64,000 nt of DNA, from assembly GCA_013399695.1 (NCBI GenBank), contig VXAU01000975.1, positions 318,365 through 382,364 on the forward strand, read 5' to 3'. Source of the DNA: Formicarius rufipectus (taxonomy: Eukaryota > Chordata > Aves > Passeriformes > Formicariidae). Position 1 is the stretch's first letter; each line of letters opens with the position of its first letter. The notes under the pieces are model-generated. The model ran no database searches. It was given only the letters and a program-made list of their open reading frames with translations, and had not been told where the DNA came from. Positions 28,301 to 41,800 of this stretch are shown piece after piece. Made by a program: the position numbers and the translations under genes.

Positions 28301-31300
28301 CCAAAGATTACAATACAGAACTTGCTGAGGCTAAGGCAAATTTCTTGGCCAGTACCCAGGCTAATGGCCAGGAAGACAGACAGCTTCTTGGCCTGATGCT
28401 TGTCTTGGATATTTGTCTTGGATTATTTAGGATGATTATCTCAGTCTCTGTTCCTGCTACTGGTTTCTTCACATGCAAGGCACCTCTTTTTCTCTGTCCC
28501 TCAGGGGTAGTTGTGTTTCTTCCCACGCAGTAAATCCTGGCTGACAGGGTCTTGCTGGGCACGAGTGGAGTGTGAAGGGGAACACGGCTGCTCACCCATT
28601 CCAGGACTGTGCTCGTTCAGGACACACCTGGGTGTTTGATGCTGTGTATCTGTGACCTGCTTGTGGTGTGGGAACAAGCAAAGGGTGTGGGGTGGCTCTG
28701 AGCCTTCGTGCACATGCTGAGCAGCTGCTCTGCTCTCTCAGTGTCTTATCACACCACCCAGTGTCACCTCTGGACTCCCTGTGCCTCCCCTGCATCTTTG
28801 CAGCACTGACAGTTTTGCCCTTGGTCACATCCAGCACTATGCTGCTCAGCCAAGGCAGAGGCATTGAGTTTTGCTTCCTGAAACACTGTGGCTCTTTGAC
28901 CATAGCTGATGGCAAGGTTTGGGAGGGATCAGTTAGGATATGGGGCCCAGGATTGACAGTACGAGGATGTTGGGATTTTAAGGAGGCGAAAGAGGGAAGG
29001 GAATTTTGGGCAGATTGTTGGAAGTCTGCAAAGTTTAAAGGAGACTATAGGAGAAGGCTGAAATATCTTCTTCACTGCTTTGTAGCCTTGTGTTGCTATC
29101 TCCTAGGGTTACAAGGAGAAACTTGGAGTTAGGGATCAGGAGATGGTTTCTGTTCTTCGTGTTTTCCTGTAGCTCTGGGAGGTGTGAGGGATGAGCCAAC
29201 CAGCATGAAAAGATTAACATGAACTCCCACATTTCTGTCCCATGAGGTACACTCTATGAGCACATGTGACTGTATTTCAGAGAGGAAGCAATAGATTAGA
29301 TACATTCTCTAAGCTCACATCAGTTCTGGCCTGGTGAGTAGTTTAGCACTGACAGAAGTATATTTTGTCCCTTAGCTTTCCATTTCAACAGCTCTCATTC
29401 TGTCTGAGAGAAAAGCACTTGTATCTCCTCTCCAGATGGCTCAAGTTTTGCTCTTTTAGTGGTGTAATTCCTGGTCCCTCCGTTTTCATGCAAATGCTTC
29501 TCTCATTGAGATTCCCTCACTTGCTTCTGTGCTGCTTGATCAGTGGCCGATTTCCCCTGTCTCTTCAGAGCTGGCTAATTGCTCAGTGACCCGGAATCAC
29601 ACAGCACAAGCAGTGCTGAAGGCATTTGGCAACAAGTGCTGCTGTGCCCTGCCTTTATTAGGACTGCCTCCTCCAGAGACAGCTTGGCCTCTGGCTAAGG
29701 AGGCACGCACAGCTGAGCTTGGGACTCATAAAAACTAACCTGCAGCTTGGTAGCTTACTCTGAGATTTGCAAATGCTTTTTTATTTCCCTTTAGTGCCTT
29801 ACCTGTTATTTAGTCTAGTTCCAAGTAGCTGCTCTCAGTACTGTTAGAAGAGCTGAGGAGTATGGGGAACATCCAGGCTCTCATGAAACCCTATTCCTGA
29901 TCATTCACAGCTTTCTGTGTCACTGTTGTAGGCCATATGACCATAGCACTGATGTTGACTCCTTGGTACGGGAAGGAAACTCAGGGCTGGAGACCTTCAA
30001 GAAGAGTAGGCTGGAGACACATGGGTATGGACAGGTGGCTCTGAGCCTCCCTTGGAGCAGAAAGGGCTGGAGGTGGTTGCTCTGACAGTCTCTGTTGTCA
30101 GCGTGTTCTGGTCCCAGTGAGAGGCCACACCACTGTTGTGCAGCCAACCAGAGTGTGAGCAGCACTGCTTGTGGCCTGCAGCTGTTTTACTATGCAGATC
30201 TGTGACTCATAACTGTAAATCAACAACTACCAAGGGGAGTACTAACAAAAACAGCCTCTCATGTCCCTTCTGCCTTCTCCTTCCCTGACACACTTTCCTG
30301 CCCTGCTGCTGTGCTAGGAAACCCATTAGTAGGAAGACCCTCACAGGCTACAAGGATCCTTTCTCCTTCCACTGTCCCACATCAGGTTCTTTACAGTTTC
30401 ACATATCCTGGGATAAAACAAAGGGACTGTCTAATCCTGGAAAGCTGTTACTTGAGAAATTAGATGGTCCATGTGCCAGCGGGCTACAGTCCTTCTTGGA
30501 CAAAACTGAAACCTTTGGATATTTAGCTGGACACCGTGGACATTGTCACTGTGTACAGGTGAGTGGCTCTATAGAACAAATCCAGGTGTCCAAGAGTACC
30601 ACACCGCAGTTACAAAAGAGTTCTGGATCCCAGACAGGGATGTGGCAACCTGAGATACTCACACTGTTTGGAAAGCTAACCCAAACAAGCCTGCAGTAGA
30701 TCTAAAGGACTGGAATCTTCCCAATAAGTCTGTTCTCTTCATAAATTAGAAATAATTTTTGGGTTGCATCAGACTATGTGAAGAGAGAAGAGAACTCTAT
30801 GCAACAGAAGCACAGAACTGGAGGTTTTCTTCTTTTTACTGTTCCTTGCCATGTGTCTTCAACCTTGTTTTTGTTGTGTAATGTCACTTTCTGTGGCTGC
30901 TGTGTTTGGCAGTTGCTGGAGAGACAACATCAGCATATTTACAAGTTATTTTAAGCTGAAGTCAATTCCCAGTGGTCAGGGTGAAGTGTGTTTAGTATCT
31001 TAAATGGAAACACTGGCAACTGAAGCAAGAAAAGGTCCCATTTTACAAAAATTCCACAGTACTTATGAATAATTTCTAAAGTGCAAGTCTCATCCTGTGA
31101 GGTGCTGTGTGGTGTCAGGGGGATACCGATAAAGTCAAGAGGACTGACTTTGACTTTCTAGTTTTGTGTTTGAATATTTGTGTAATGAAAAGGTTGCCTA
31201 TGTTTGAAAGTGATGCAAGACTACTCCATTTTGCAATACTAGCAGTTTGGACAGAAATATGGTGGGCATTTGGTTTTGTGATCAATATTAGTCAAAACTT

Positions 31301-34300
31301 TCTAGATTTAAATCTGGTTTGTGTTCATTGGACTTGCTGTCCTCAGTAACTGAAATCTGAATTTAGTTTCTAGTGGTGCCTTATTTACACTTTTCCTTGT
31401 ATTTCTCCATGCTGGTGCTATTATGTTGCTACAGACTTACAGTCTGCAGACTTTAAATCCTCTTTTTTGTGCACAGATTGTGTCTGTACTTTGGTGTCTG
31501 CCATCCTAGAGCTCCTCAAGCCCCAGCAGTCTGGACTTTGTTCCTCTGCAGCCTGAGAAGCCCATTGCTGCCTGTCCTGGGAAATGCCTAATGCATGAGA
31601 AGGAGCCTTGCCTTACATTTCAGAGGACTTGCATTTGGTTAGATCTTTGATTGCCTGAATATGCCTGATCATCTCGAACACCTTCTCTTTGAGCCAGAGC
31701 CTCAGGTCCCTCCAGTTCCTTGGCAAAAAGCCATGGCAGCTGAGGAGAGGGCACAGCACAATGTTGTAGCAAGAGATGCACTGCCCAGCCTTATGGGATG
31801 TTTGGCTCACCTGTCCTTCCTCTTTCTTGCTTCGTCTGTCCTCTGTACATTCATTTCTATGCAGATGACTAAAATCCCCTCCAGGCTATTGGGGCATCCC
31901 AAGAAATCACCAGTTCTTTGCATGAATAACAGCCCCAGCACAAAGACAGAGGGAACCCGCGGGGACAAGATATTTTCAAAGCATGCCTTGGGCAGAGCCA
32001 GCGGTGGAGGCATTTTGGGAGACTCTCATTGCCCCAGCAAGGGCTGGGTGTGAGTGCAGATCCACCAGCCTGCACAGACAGCTTGATGCTCAGCCCCCCC
32101 TGCCAGAACTGATTAGAGCAGCCTGCTGAGGGAGGTAATGTGGGTGCTTATCCTTCAGGTCATCTGAGGGTGAGCTGTTTTTTAGCCAGAGAGCCCCAAG
32201 CACCTCTCAGTAGTGCAGCTTTTCTGGTGACTTGAGACTGCACAGGGGTGTGGAGGAGTAAAGCTTATTAGCTCAGCACCTGAGCCACAGTATGTGTTTG
32301 AAGGACAAAGTGATGGGTCATCATGAGGACAAGGTGCAAAGCAGTGGCTGGGTCTCTGCATCTGCTTGGGTGAGACGCAGCTCCTCTCCATATTGAAGTG
32401 GGATGAGGACACCCATGTCCCTGGGAGCCACAGCAGCCAAGTAAGAGTTGTCCATGGATCTGCTTTCCTACAGCCTCTTCTCTGTGCTTCTCTTCTGCTG
32501 AGTGCTTTTGGGACACATCCAGTACTGTCATCCCTCCAGACTGGAGCTGTGGTTGGAGTGCACTGATGGACAGCCCTGTCCCACTAGAGACCAGCTCCTG
32601 GAAGGTTCTCCTGCCTCCTGCCTGACGTTTGGATGTCACAGACTTTCAAGCCCAAGATTTCCAGCTGGACCAGGCAGGTCACTGGAGACCTGGTGAAAAT
32701 TAGCAAGTGCAGTGGGGCACCGAAAAATGCTCACCCACAACCAGCAGGCACAGCAATGATTTGCACACTGTTACCACTCCAGCCCAGTAATCCCATTTTG
32801 GCCCTGTGCAGTCCATTCTGGCAGACAGAGGAGTGAGAAGGGGAAGGTGTGAGTGCAGGCACTGGTGTAAAGCAGAGGGAAGATGTGGCAGTGGTGTGAG
32901 GGAAAGGGTGAAGAAGCTGGATCACAGCACAGTCAGGGGGAGCATGCATCCCATGACTGTCCTGGCCAGAAAAGCACAAAATATCCTGGAACACACTTGA
33001 GCAGCTCCCTCTTAGCTCTGCACCTCCATGGGGGTTGGTGCGGCCTCCATTTGTGCTGGACATGCAATTAAGGTGGAAAAATGGAACTAATGCTCCCCAG
33101 CTCGTGGCTGTGCAGTGTCCTGAGTACCTGATGACTCAGCAGGGATGGAGAACAGAACACTGGTCTTCATTTGCAAGACCTATGCCAGTCATGTTTTTGC
33201 CTTTCCTCACTGAGGCCAGCAATCCTCCAAAGGCTAGGGAGGGTGGGCTTTTCTTCTTTTTTGAGCTCTTCAGATTTTCCTTACTAGTGATAATACATAC
33301 CTTGTCTCTGGTCATCAACTGGACACTCTGGGGCAGTGTCCCTAGTTACAAAGCCTCGTGGTATTTGCTACTTGGACAAAGGCAGGAAATTTGTCATGAC
33401 ATGGAATAGGAAGAAATGCAGCTATGAGGGCCAGAGTTACAGCTTGATATCTGGCACATCCCTGCAACTGCTCCTGAGCCACTGCCAGATCCTGACACAG
33501 CCTTCCCCAAACAGCCGACCTGGGCTAGAAAGGGCTGAGGCTGCCTGGGGAGATACACAGGGCAGCTCCCTGATTGTGTCTGTGCCATTGCAAAACACAT
33601 CCCAAATGCATTGCTATAAAAGTCCTTCACTTTCAGACTTTACCTGTTTCCTGGCACTGGGTGTGTTTATCTGCAGACCTCCATGCCCCTGCATGCCCTG
33701 ATTGAAACCATCACACTGCTCCCAGCCCTTCCCAAGCCTCTCCATGACTCTTGCTACCTATCAACCTCCTCCAAAAGAAAAAGAAAGGGATACACCTGTG
33801 CCTGCAGGCAGGCCAAATAAATGTCCCTTGCTCAAATTAATTTGATGGGCTGAATGGGAAATTGTTTAAATGAGAGAAGGAATCGCCAACAAATAAAATA
33901 TCTTGCTGCTCACGGTGATGGAACTGACACAGGAGGATTATTTTTATCCTGTGGAGAAGAGCCCTGTAAAGCAGAAGAGAAGAGGGACTGCCTTACAGTC
34001 CCACTGGCTGTGAAAGATGCAGCAATGGCTGCAATCAAAGCAGCTCCAAGGTTCTCCGGAAGGGAAGCTGTTATGCTTCAATTCACTGACTGTGATTTGG
34101 GATGCCAGACACCAACTGTGTAAGGGCATCTTAGAGCAAACATCCCCATATCTCTTCTACTCCCGTATCTCACCAGGGAACTGCCAGTGATCCCACTACT
34201 CTCAGTCTGGAGATTGAGTGCTCCTCACCCCTCAGAGGGTCCTGGTCAGTGCAGAGACCTGCTCTGCCTGGGCATTGTTGTGTTTTCCATCTCCCACCTG

Positions 34301-35295
34301 CTGGGCTGAAATCTCCTTCTTGTTATCTTCCAGACTGCATCCCATGAGCTGTGCTGTTGCTGCACTGTGTCCTAAGGGTGCGGCTCTCCCACTGTCCTCT
34401 CCAGCACAAAGGGATCCTTCCATATGCCTGGCCATGACACTTCCATTGCTCTGCAGTGGCACAGCTGACTGTTTCACAGGTCCATGGGAGTTCTGGGTAC
34501 CGTCCAGGTGATTATCCCTCTAACTCCAACCCTAATGCAGAACACTCCCTCCTGACAAACCTATATTTGTGTAGGGAATTGTCCCTGCTCACTTGCAATA
34601 ACTTGCATTTGTTCTTTTTAAATCACATGGAGGTTTTCCAGGTCACATCTCTAGTCCAGAAAAGTAATTTCCATTTCTAGTCCTGCCTTCCAGGGCACCT
34701 GCAGCTTTTCCATCTGTCCCAATGCCCAAGCTCTAAGAGCAGCTCTGACCAGATCCCCTCTAGACTGTGGAGCTATGGGAGTTGCACACAAGTTTTGGAT
34801 ACAGCTACTGACTGGGTCTTACCAGTTTCTACCCACTTTATGTAGATCTACTGTCTCTCTTCAGGGTCAGAATGTCAAGGGAGACACTGGCAGTCTTCCT
34901 GTGATCGAGGTTAGTGGCTTCTGTGTCTTGCCTGTCCACAAGGCTTATTGTAATGTAGCAAAAAGAAACCAGCTTGGTGCAGCATGACTTCTTTGGTGCA
35001 AATGCATGTTAGTTGTGATGCATTTCAGTAATGTTGCAGCTTGTTGACTTGTTCCACCCAACTTCTGAAAAATGAGGTTAAACTGAAGAGTCTGTGATTC
35101 TCCTTTTTTGGATAGTTACTGCCTTTCCATTTTTTCAGCTTTCTGATTGCTGTCATCCTCTGAGATTTCCCAAAAACTGCTTTGGATTAGGAATTTGGAT
35201 TAGGTTGACCCAATGTGGTAACAGCTGCCTTCCCAGGGGACTGAGGCTGTTGTGGCCAGGATGGTCTCAAACACCATGATCCAGTCACAGTGTGT

Positions 35296-35454
35296 GGGCA
35301 TGGAAAACATGCTTTATTAGGCAAACAAATATACCTGGGAAGAGAAGAAAAGTGCATGTACCCTAAAACTGGTGTTTTATTCTCCAGGTATATTTTATAT
35401 GTGATAATCAAAAGCATTGCCTTTCTCTGTCTGGGTACACAGTAACACATGCCC
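35296..35454. repeat. Nested inverted repeat, possible imperfect hairpin
   Basis: Three pairs of arms nest in order. GGGCATG (35296-35302) pairs with CATGCCC (35448-35454). AGGCAA (35319-35324) pairs with TTGCCT (35417-35422). AAATATACCTGG (35327-35338) pairs with CCAGGTATATTT (35384-35395). The inner arms are a perfect 12 bp with a 45-base spacer. The layout could be an old inverted-repeat transposon remnant or a transcribed hairpin; chance cannot be excluded for the two shorter pairs. Confidence 0.5.
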
Positions 35455-37861
35455 TGATCAGCCAGAGCAGAAATCTCCCCACTTGGTTGCTGGTGTCAGC
35501 TGTGATATCCTGAGGATTTGGGATTGCAGGGAAGGGGAAAGGTTCCTCCCCAGGAGCACAGAGGGAGCATGAATGTGGGAACTGCTCAGTCTCTTCTTTC
35601 TTGTTTGCCTCCTCTGACTTTTTGGTGATTATGTAGACTTGGTGTCAGAAGTCAGACACCAAAACCAGAATGACCAGAAACTACATTGCAAATGCAGCTG
35701 TGAGACTGGAGGGTGCTCCACCTCTCCAGGATTAGGCCTCCTGCTTTGATTTGCACTAAAGGAACCTTCGAAGCCAGGAAAATTAATTCAAAGGCTCTCA
35801 TTTTGTCTGGCCTAGGCAACTAAAGAACATCCAGCAGGAGTGTGGGGAATTAATAATTTAGTGTATTTCATGTCAGTTAAAAAAAATAAATAAAAGCATG
35901 CCAGTCTTTGCCTCATGGTTGGAGTTTGAAATAGAGCTGATCTAAAGGCTGATGGGTTGGGTTTCAATTACAATTGCTTGTTCAAGAAAAAAAAGCTGTG
36001 CTGTAAAAACGGTGCAGCCCACATTGCTCCCTCAACCTGGGGGCTGGGAAACTTGGACTGCACAAGTGAAAGGGAAGCCCAGCCTGAGATACCTCTGTTT
36101 GTCTCCTACCATGAGGCCAAAGGCAGGTCTGTGGAGGTGCTGACTGACTCAGCCCAGCCTCACAGGGTTTCCCAGCCTAAGGCACTAGCAAAAGAGTGGG
36201 GTGCAGGTTCTGCTCCTGCAGTGGGGAGAGCCTGGGGTAGCTCAAGCCTGAAGTGCACTGCCTGAGGATGGAAATCCTGGAGTGTCTGTAGGGCACAAGT
36301 CTTGTAGAGTGATCTCACATCCCTTCTGCAGTGGCAGGGACAACATCAAGTTGCTTGCCTATGTGGGGAAATTCCATTCTTCAGAGTGCTTTTACCCTGC
36401 CCATAGCCAGGGATCTTCTGCCAGGCATGATTTCCCAGAGGCAGGTGCAGTAGACAAGGTCTTCTGCAATCAGTCAGACCTTCATTTCAAGTCAAGGTTG
36501 GTCTGAGCTGTGTTTTAGAGAAGCAGAAAGAAAACGGGGCATCACAACTGCCAACCTGCAAAAGAAGAAAGAGAGGCTTGGCAGAGGGAGCTCCAACCCT
36601 CAGTTTCTTTATCTCTGAAATACCTGTAACTGTTCTGATCTCAGGCTGAGCAGGGCTTTCCAAGGTAACTGGTGTCTCCCCCCCTCTTTATCCCTATGTC
36701 TTACCTGGCTTGAAGTCACTGGCAGGGAGAGTCATTGGAGAGGTATAGCCTGTGTCCCTGTGCTTCAGAGTGCTTTTGGCTTCCTGCAGACTGCAGCAAA
36801 ACCACTGACTGCACTTTGTTCCTGCTCCTCCCTTAGTAAGCTTCAAGTTTTTAAAAGGTGTGGGCTGGGCTGAAAGACACTACAGAAATGCAATGCATTA
36901 TGTGATGTGGTTGAAGAACTTGGAGGAAGCTTGCACATTGCAACTGACCTGGTTCCCTGGCTTCAGAAAGAATTGTCTGTCTGTCTTAAACACTGCCACA
37001 CGCTCCATACATTCAGTACTCTGTGGGCTTTCAGCTTTACTTGATAATTGCCATTTGACTCAGGTCTGTGGTAAAAATTTTGAAAGGTACTATTCAGAGC
37101 CTGAATGAATGGTTCAACAACATGGAATTTCTCTGGAATATGTTTAAAAGAAGCACACCAAACCACCTATATGGATTCAGCTAAAGGGAGCTGGGACCAG
37201 CAGACCTTTAAAGGAGACTAAGAAGGGATCTCTCCTGACAGAGATGAGTCTGGCAAAGTTCAGCAAGGTATTTTTGTGACCCACCTCCTGCTGATAGTGC
37301 TGTCAGTGTCAGCTGTGATTGGTGCTGCCAAGTAGATATCACTGCCAGCAAAATAATCTCAGGTGCCAACCCAGATGGCTGTGTACCACAGTGTTGTTTC
37401 AGTAATGCCCATCAGAGCACCAGAGCACAGCCAGAAACAAGGTGGCAGAGGGTGGATATATATCCCACACAAACCACCATTGCAGCTCTAGGGCTGCATC
37501 CTGGAACTGGGGATGCTGAAGAGACTTGAAAGTTGTAAGGGAAAGCATGAGCTCTCAGCATGACACTGGAACACCAAGCCAAACGCTGGCTGCCTCGCTG
37601 GGGTGATTCAGAGCAGGAGTGAAACTAGAGCCCTGTGTTTGGGAGCAGCATTAGCAAATCCATCACCAACTGCAGAGCACACATCCAGGGTTGACATTGC
37701 AGTGGATGTGACTGACTAATTGATTGATTGATTGAAAATAGATAAGAAATGGAAACTAAGTCTGGAAAGAGAAAAGGGGTTGACCTAAGATCTGGGAAAC
37801 ATAACTTCAAGGACATTTTTTAGGCCCTTACAAGTAAAGTAAGCTTGATTATCTATCTAAT

Positions 37862-37980
37862 GGCTTTATATGCTATATTTCATATATATCTATATATAGT
37901 ATATTATGTACTATNNNNNNNNNNNNNNNNNNNNGTATATAATACAGTTCTACGTAATATATAAATATATATTTTAACAA
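37862..37980. other. AT-rich low-complexity tract with 20-N assembly gap
   Basis: TA-rich sequence (ATATATCTATATATAG on the left, TATATAAATATATAT on the right) surrounds a run of 20 N at 37915-37934. The gap is likely a collapsed or unreadable TA microsatellite, and the size given by the N run is probably nominal. Confidence 0.85.
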
Positions 37981-39159
37981 AATATAACTTGATCTGAGCC
38001 TAAAACACCTACATGAGAAGGGATTTACAGTGGTAGAAGGCTCTTTAAAATTGGCAGAAGAGATATAATAGGATTTGGCAGCTGACCAAGCTGAAACGGG
38101 GATTTGAGCACAGATACTTAGCATGGCACTAGCTTGTCTACATCCCTCAAACTCCTTCAGGTTAAGACACCTTGTCTTTTAGTAGAAGATGTGTTTTAGC
38201 CCCAGGAAGAGTCATTGGTGTGTTGAGGTTACTGACTGAAACTGTATGAGTCATTATGGTGATTTCTGGGTTTTAAAATCTATTAAATCTACTTCCACAG
38301 TTGACTATATTGAAATGGGAAGGGAATTGACAGGCAGCATTACAGAGAGATAGTCACAGCTGTATAAGGAGGTAATCACAGCTCAGAACAGGCTACATAG
38401 CTGCATATGAAGAGATTTACAGACTACTGAACTGCTCAGTCCTCTTTATTATGGCTTTTTTTTTTTTTTTAGCTTGTGTGTTAACCAAACTGTAATCACT
38501 CAGAGACAGCAAGTTGTTACAGTAACAGTGAGAATTTCTTGACATTAAATCAGTGTTATCCCTTATCTGCCATTGAAATAAGCCTAGTGGCGAAAACATA
38601 TACTTGTCCCACATGCCTGGGATCATATAAGCTCCATTCTTATGTCAGCTTTTCCACTTTTTGGTAAGCATGCGGAAATAATCCCCACTTTCTGATCCCT
38701 GTGATTCTAGCTCTCACAGAGTCTTAGTCCAACTCCCTCCTTGGTCCTATCACCACCTGTCTCAGGCTTCCACTCTTCCTGGGTTTTCTTCAGTGCTTCC
38801 TGGTTGTCATTTTTCACTGAGGAACCTGCTTCCTCTCTGTACCTCTCTAATACCAACACTCAAGCTGGTCTGTGCAGTTTCCTCAACCTTTAGATACTCT
38901 GGGAGGAGAGTGCCAGGGAGCTGGTCTGCTCTTACAGAGTGCCAGTATTCTCCAGGGGCTGGGAATTGCCATCTTGAGGGCTGGATTGCTCTGCACTGGT
39001 CCTGACATCATGAGCAATATATGGTTAAGAGAACATTTGCTTAGAAATGCTGTCTGCAAGCAGAGCATAACAAAAGAGTAGGGTATTGCTGCAACACTCA
39101 TCCTTCAGTTTACACTTAGTGATGGAGAACATCCTGGAATTGCAGAGCCACAGGTACAT

Positions 39160-39560
39160 TCAGGCTAGAGGTGATGTTGGGATATCTCTAGTCCAACCTC
39201 CAGCTTAAAGCAGAAGATGAAGATCAGACAAGCTTGCTCAAGGCTCAGGCTCCTCTTGAAAACATCCAAGGCTGGAGATCCAACAGCCACTCTGGAGTCG
39301 TGTTCCAATGAGCAACTGTCACCGTGGGAAAAAAACTGTCTTAAGTCATGTTGAATCCTTCCCTGTTTCCATTTATGCCTGTTGTGATTCATTCTCCTGT
39401 TGTGCACTCCTGTAAAGAATCCATCCTTGTCTTCTTAATATCCTCCTTTTGGATGCTAGCAGGTGCTTGTTAGGTCACCCAAAGCCATGTCTTCTATACG
39501 CTGAACAAGTCCAGCACCCTTGGTGTCTGCTTAGTGCAAATCCTCCAGCCATCAATAATC
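39160..39560 (-). repeat. Diverged CR1 LINE fragment, minus orientation
   Basis: The plus strand shows ATCTCTAGTCCAACCTCC near its left end, then ACATCCAAGGCTGGAGATCC, CCTCCTTTTGGATGCTAGCA and ACGCTGAACAAGTCCAGC. These are CR1 3'-region phrases in reverse complement. It is more diverged than the copy at 24.5 kb, and its exact ends are uncertain. Confidence 0.75.
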
Positions 39561-41594
39561 TCTGCTGGACTGAGCCTGGTTTATCAATACCTTGGTTCAG
39601 CCCTTAAACAGCCTTCTGTCTCTCTTTCTGTAGGTGAAACTGGAACTCTCCTATTCATTAGGAGACCTGTCACAGTCTGTTTTTCATCACCAGGGCAGAC
39701 AACAGGAGCACTGAGCCATCATCTATCTCCTTATCTTATTTCATTGCTCCCTAGAAAGTGTCTTTGCTTTTTTAAGGTGACCAAGGACATGGTACATAGG
39801 ACCAAGGATGGGAGGTGTGGGTGGTTCACTCTCTGTGCTTCCTCCCGTCTCTCAAAGCTTCTTTCATTAACGCTCACCTAGTGTTTCTTAATTAGCACCT
39901 TATGGCTTGGAACTGCCAGCTTGTTTTTCAGCCTTCTGGAAAAAATCTGTTGAAGCTCTATCTGTTATATGACAGGGAATATCAAACACTTTGGCTGCTT
40001 ACTAGGCTGGCAGCTGCTCTTGTGCCATTGCATTACACAGGGACTGAGTGTGGTTCTCACCCTCAGCCTCTGTAGCTTTACCTGTCCCTCCTGAGGTAAC
40101 TTGCTCCTGTGGTTCTGTACCTCTCTTTTGATGCCAAGCCACGTGACAAGTGCATGTCTGAGCTAAGACAGGAGATTGCGGAGATTATGACGGAAGTGCA
40201 AGGTGTAACAAACACAAAAATCACCCCCAAAGGGCAGCTGTCAGTGGAACAGCTGGGATGTTATCTCAGAACAGCCTCCAGGTTTATTTGGGAAGGTGGG
40301 TTGGTGTCCTCACTGGCATTTCAAATTTTTAATTTGTTCCTTGGTTGATCTAGCGAAGCCTGGTGGCATGGAGGTCACAAGGACTTTGACAGGTTTTGTA
40401 TCAAGTCTCCACATGACCTTGAAACACTGAGGAGATGGACTGAAATCAAGGAATCAAATTCAGTGAAGACCTTTCCGAAGCACCAAAACCATCTGGCAGG
40501 GCTGGTGTCTGCCTGATTTTGCTTAGGTTCAGAGCCTGAACTAAGTTTCTGAGATAAAAGGACTCAGGATTATGTTCATGAGCCCAGCCTAGTCAGTGAT
40601 CCTGTGCCTACAGCATGGTGTGATTTCAGCTGGGAGTGATGTGAGAATTTGTCTCATGTTGTGTACACCACAACAGCACCCAAGTCCCAGATCATCATAT
40701 AGGAAAGATTGGATTTGTTTATGGTTAAATCAGGGATTACTGGAATAAATCAACCCTGTTACAAATTCTCTGCTGCTCTCGCTGGATTTCTGGCTTACTT
40801 ACAGATGGTTGCTGGGGAAGTTAAATTACAAAGAATAGCTATTCACAATGATCCAGGCTTCTTAAAGATTTTACAGGCTAGGGAGAAGCTGGCACTCTTT
40901 CTTCAGTTACCTTCCTTTCACCTTTGGAGCATTTGCAGCTCTCGCTTAGGGATTTTATACATCTTTATGGCAAATAGGGTGTTTATGAAAGTATAATTGC
41001 TGCAATTATATTAGGATTTAATTTTCTGAGTGCAAGTGTCTCCTTTCTGTCTTTCGTTTCCTGTTTGGTTGCCTCCTGTGAAAACATCTCTTTCCAGGAT
41101 TGTTTTTGCTGCCGAGGTACTTGCACAGTACTGGGCATTGTGTCATGTGATGGGCTCATCCCCTGATGGGCTGTGTCTCACCCTGCTCTCAAATGATGCT
41201 GACCTTTCTCCTGCAGTGAGGGGGAAAGAGCAAGATAAGCAAAGGACCTGGAGAAACCTCCATGCCTTGGCATTTGTGGTATCTGCATCTCCCAGCACTT
41301 CACATGTAGAATCTATGAGGTGAACTGTTTTGTGGAAGAAGTAGTGGGATACAGGGAGGTGAAGCAGCATTATTTGTACAAAGTCTATGCCATCTCCTCC
41401 GAAGTGTTTCTTTCTCCAAGGGCTGCTAGGAGGAATGCTGGCTGTTTGCCTGGCAGCATTGCCCCAGCCGTGACCTTCAGTTTCAGCTCCAGCAACACAA
41501 TGATCAGGGCAGGCATCAGGTCATGTTTACTGGGGCGTTTAGGTTTTCAGCCTTGCTACAGTGACTGTCTTTGTGTCACTGTTCTTCTCTTCAT

Positions 41595-41800
41595 CACAGA
41601 GTCACAGAATTGTTTAGGTTGGAAAAGGCCTTTAAGACCATCAAGTCCAACCATTAACTCAGCACTGCCAATCCCACCACTACACCAGGTTCCCAAAGTG
41701 CCACATATACATGTCTTTTAAATACCTCCAGGGAGAGGGACACCACAACTTCCCTGGGCAGATTGTTCCGGTGCTTGACACCCCTTTTGATGAAGAAGAA
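41595..41800 (-). repeat. CR1 LINE 3' fragment, minus orientation
   Basis: The plus strand reads CACAGAGTCACAGAATTGTT, AGGTTGGAAAAGGCCTTTAA, CATCAAGTCCAACCATTAAC, then AAATACCTCCAGGGAGAGGG and CAACTTCCCTGGGCAGATTG. This is the reverse complement of a CR1 subfamily 3' end with the TTAA-C-CAGCACTGCCAA block. About 200 bp can be recognised. The open frame at 41711-41959 is read through this element. Confidence 0.88.

Noticed and set aside
29985..30080. Possible CR1 segment (GGAGACCTTCAAGAAGAGTAGGCTGGA)
   Set aside because: Only one phrase resembles CR1, and the flanks do not continue the element.
40109..40348. 79-codon frame with a helical-looking MSELRQEIAEIMTEVQG stretch
   Set aside because: It looks protein-like for about 25 residues but has no family match I know, and there is no supporting splice structure.
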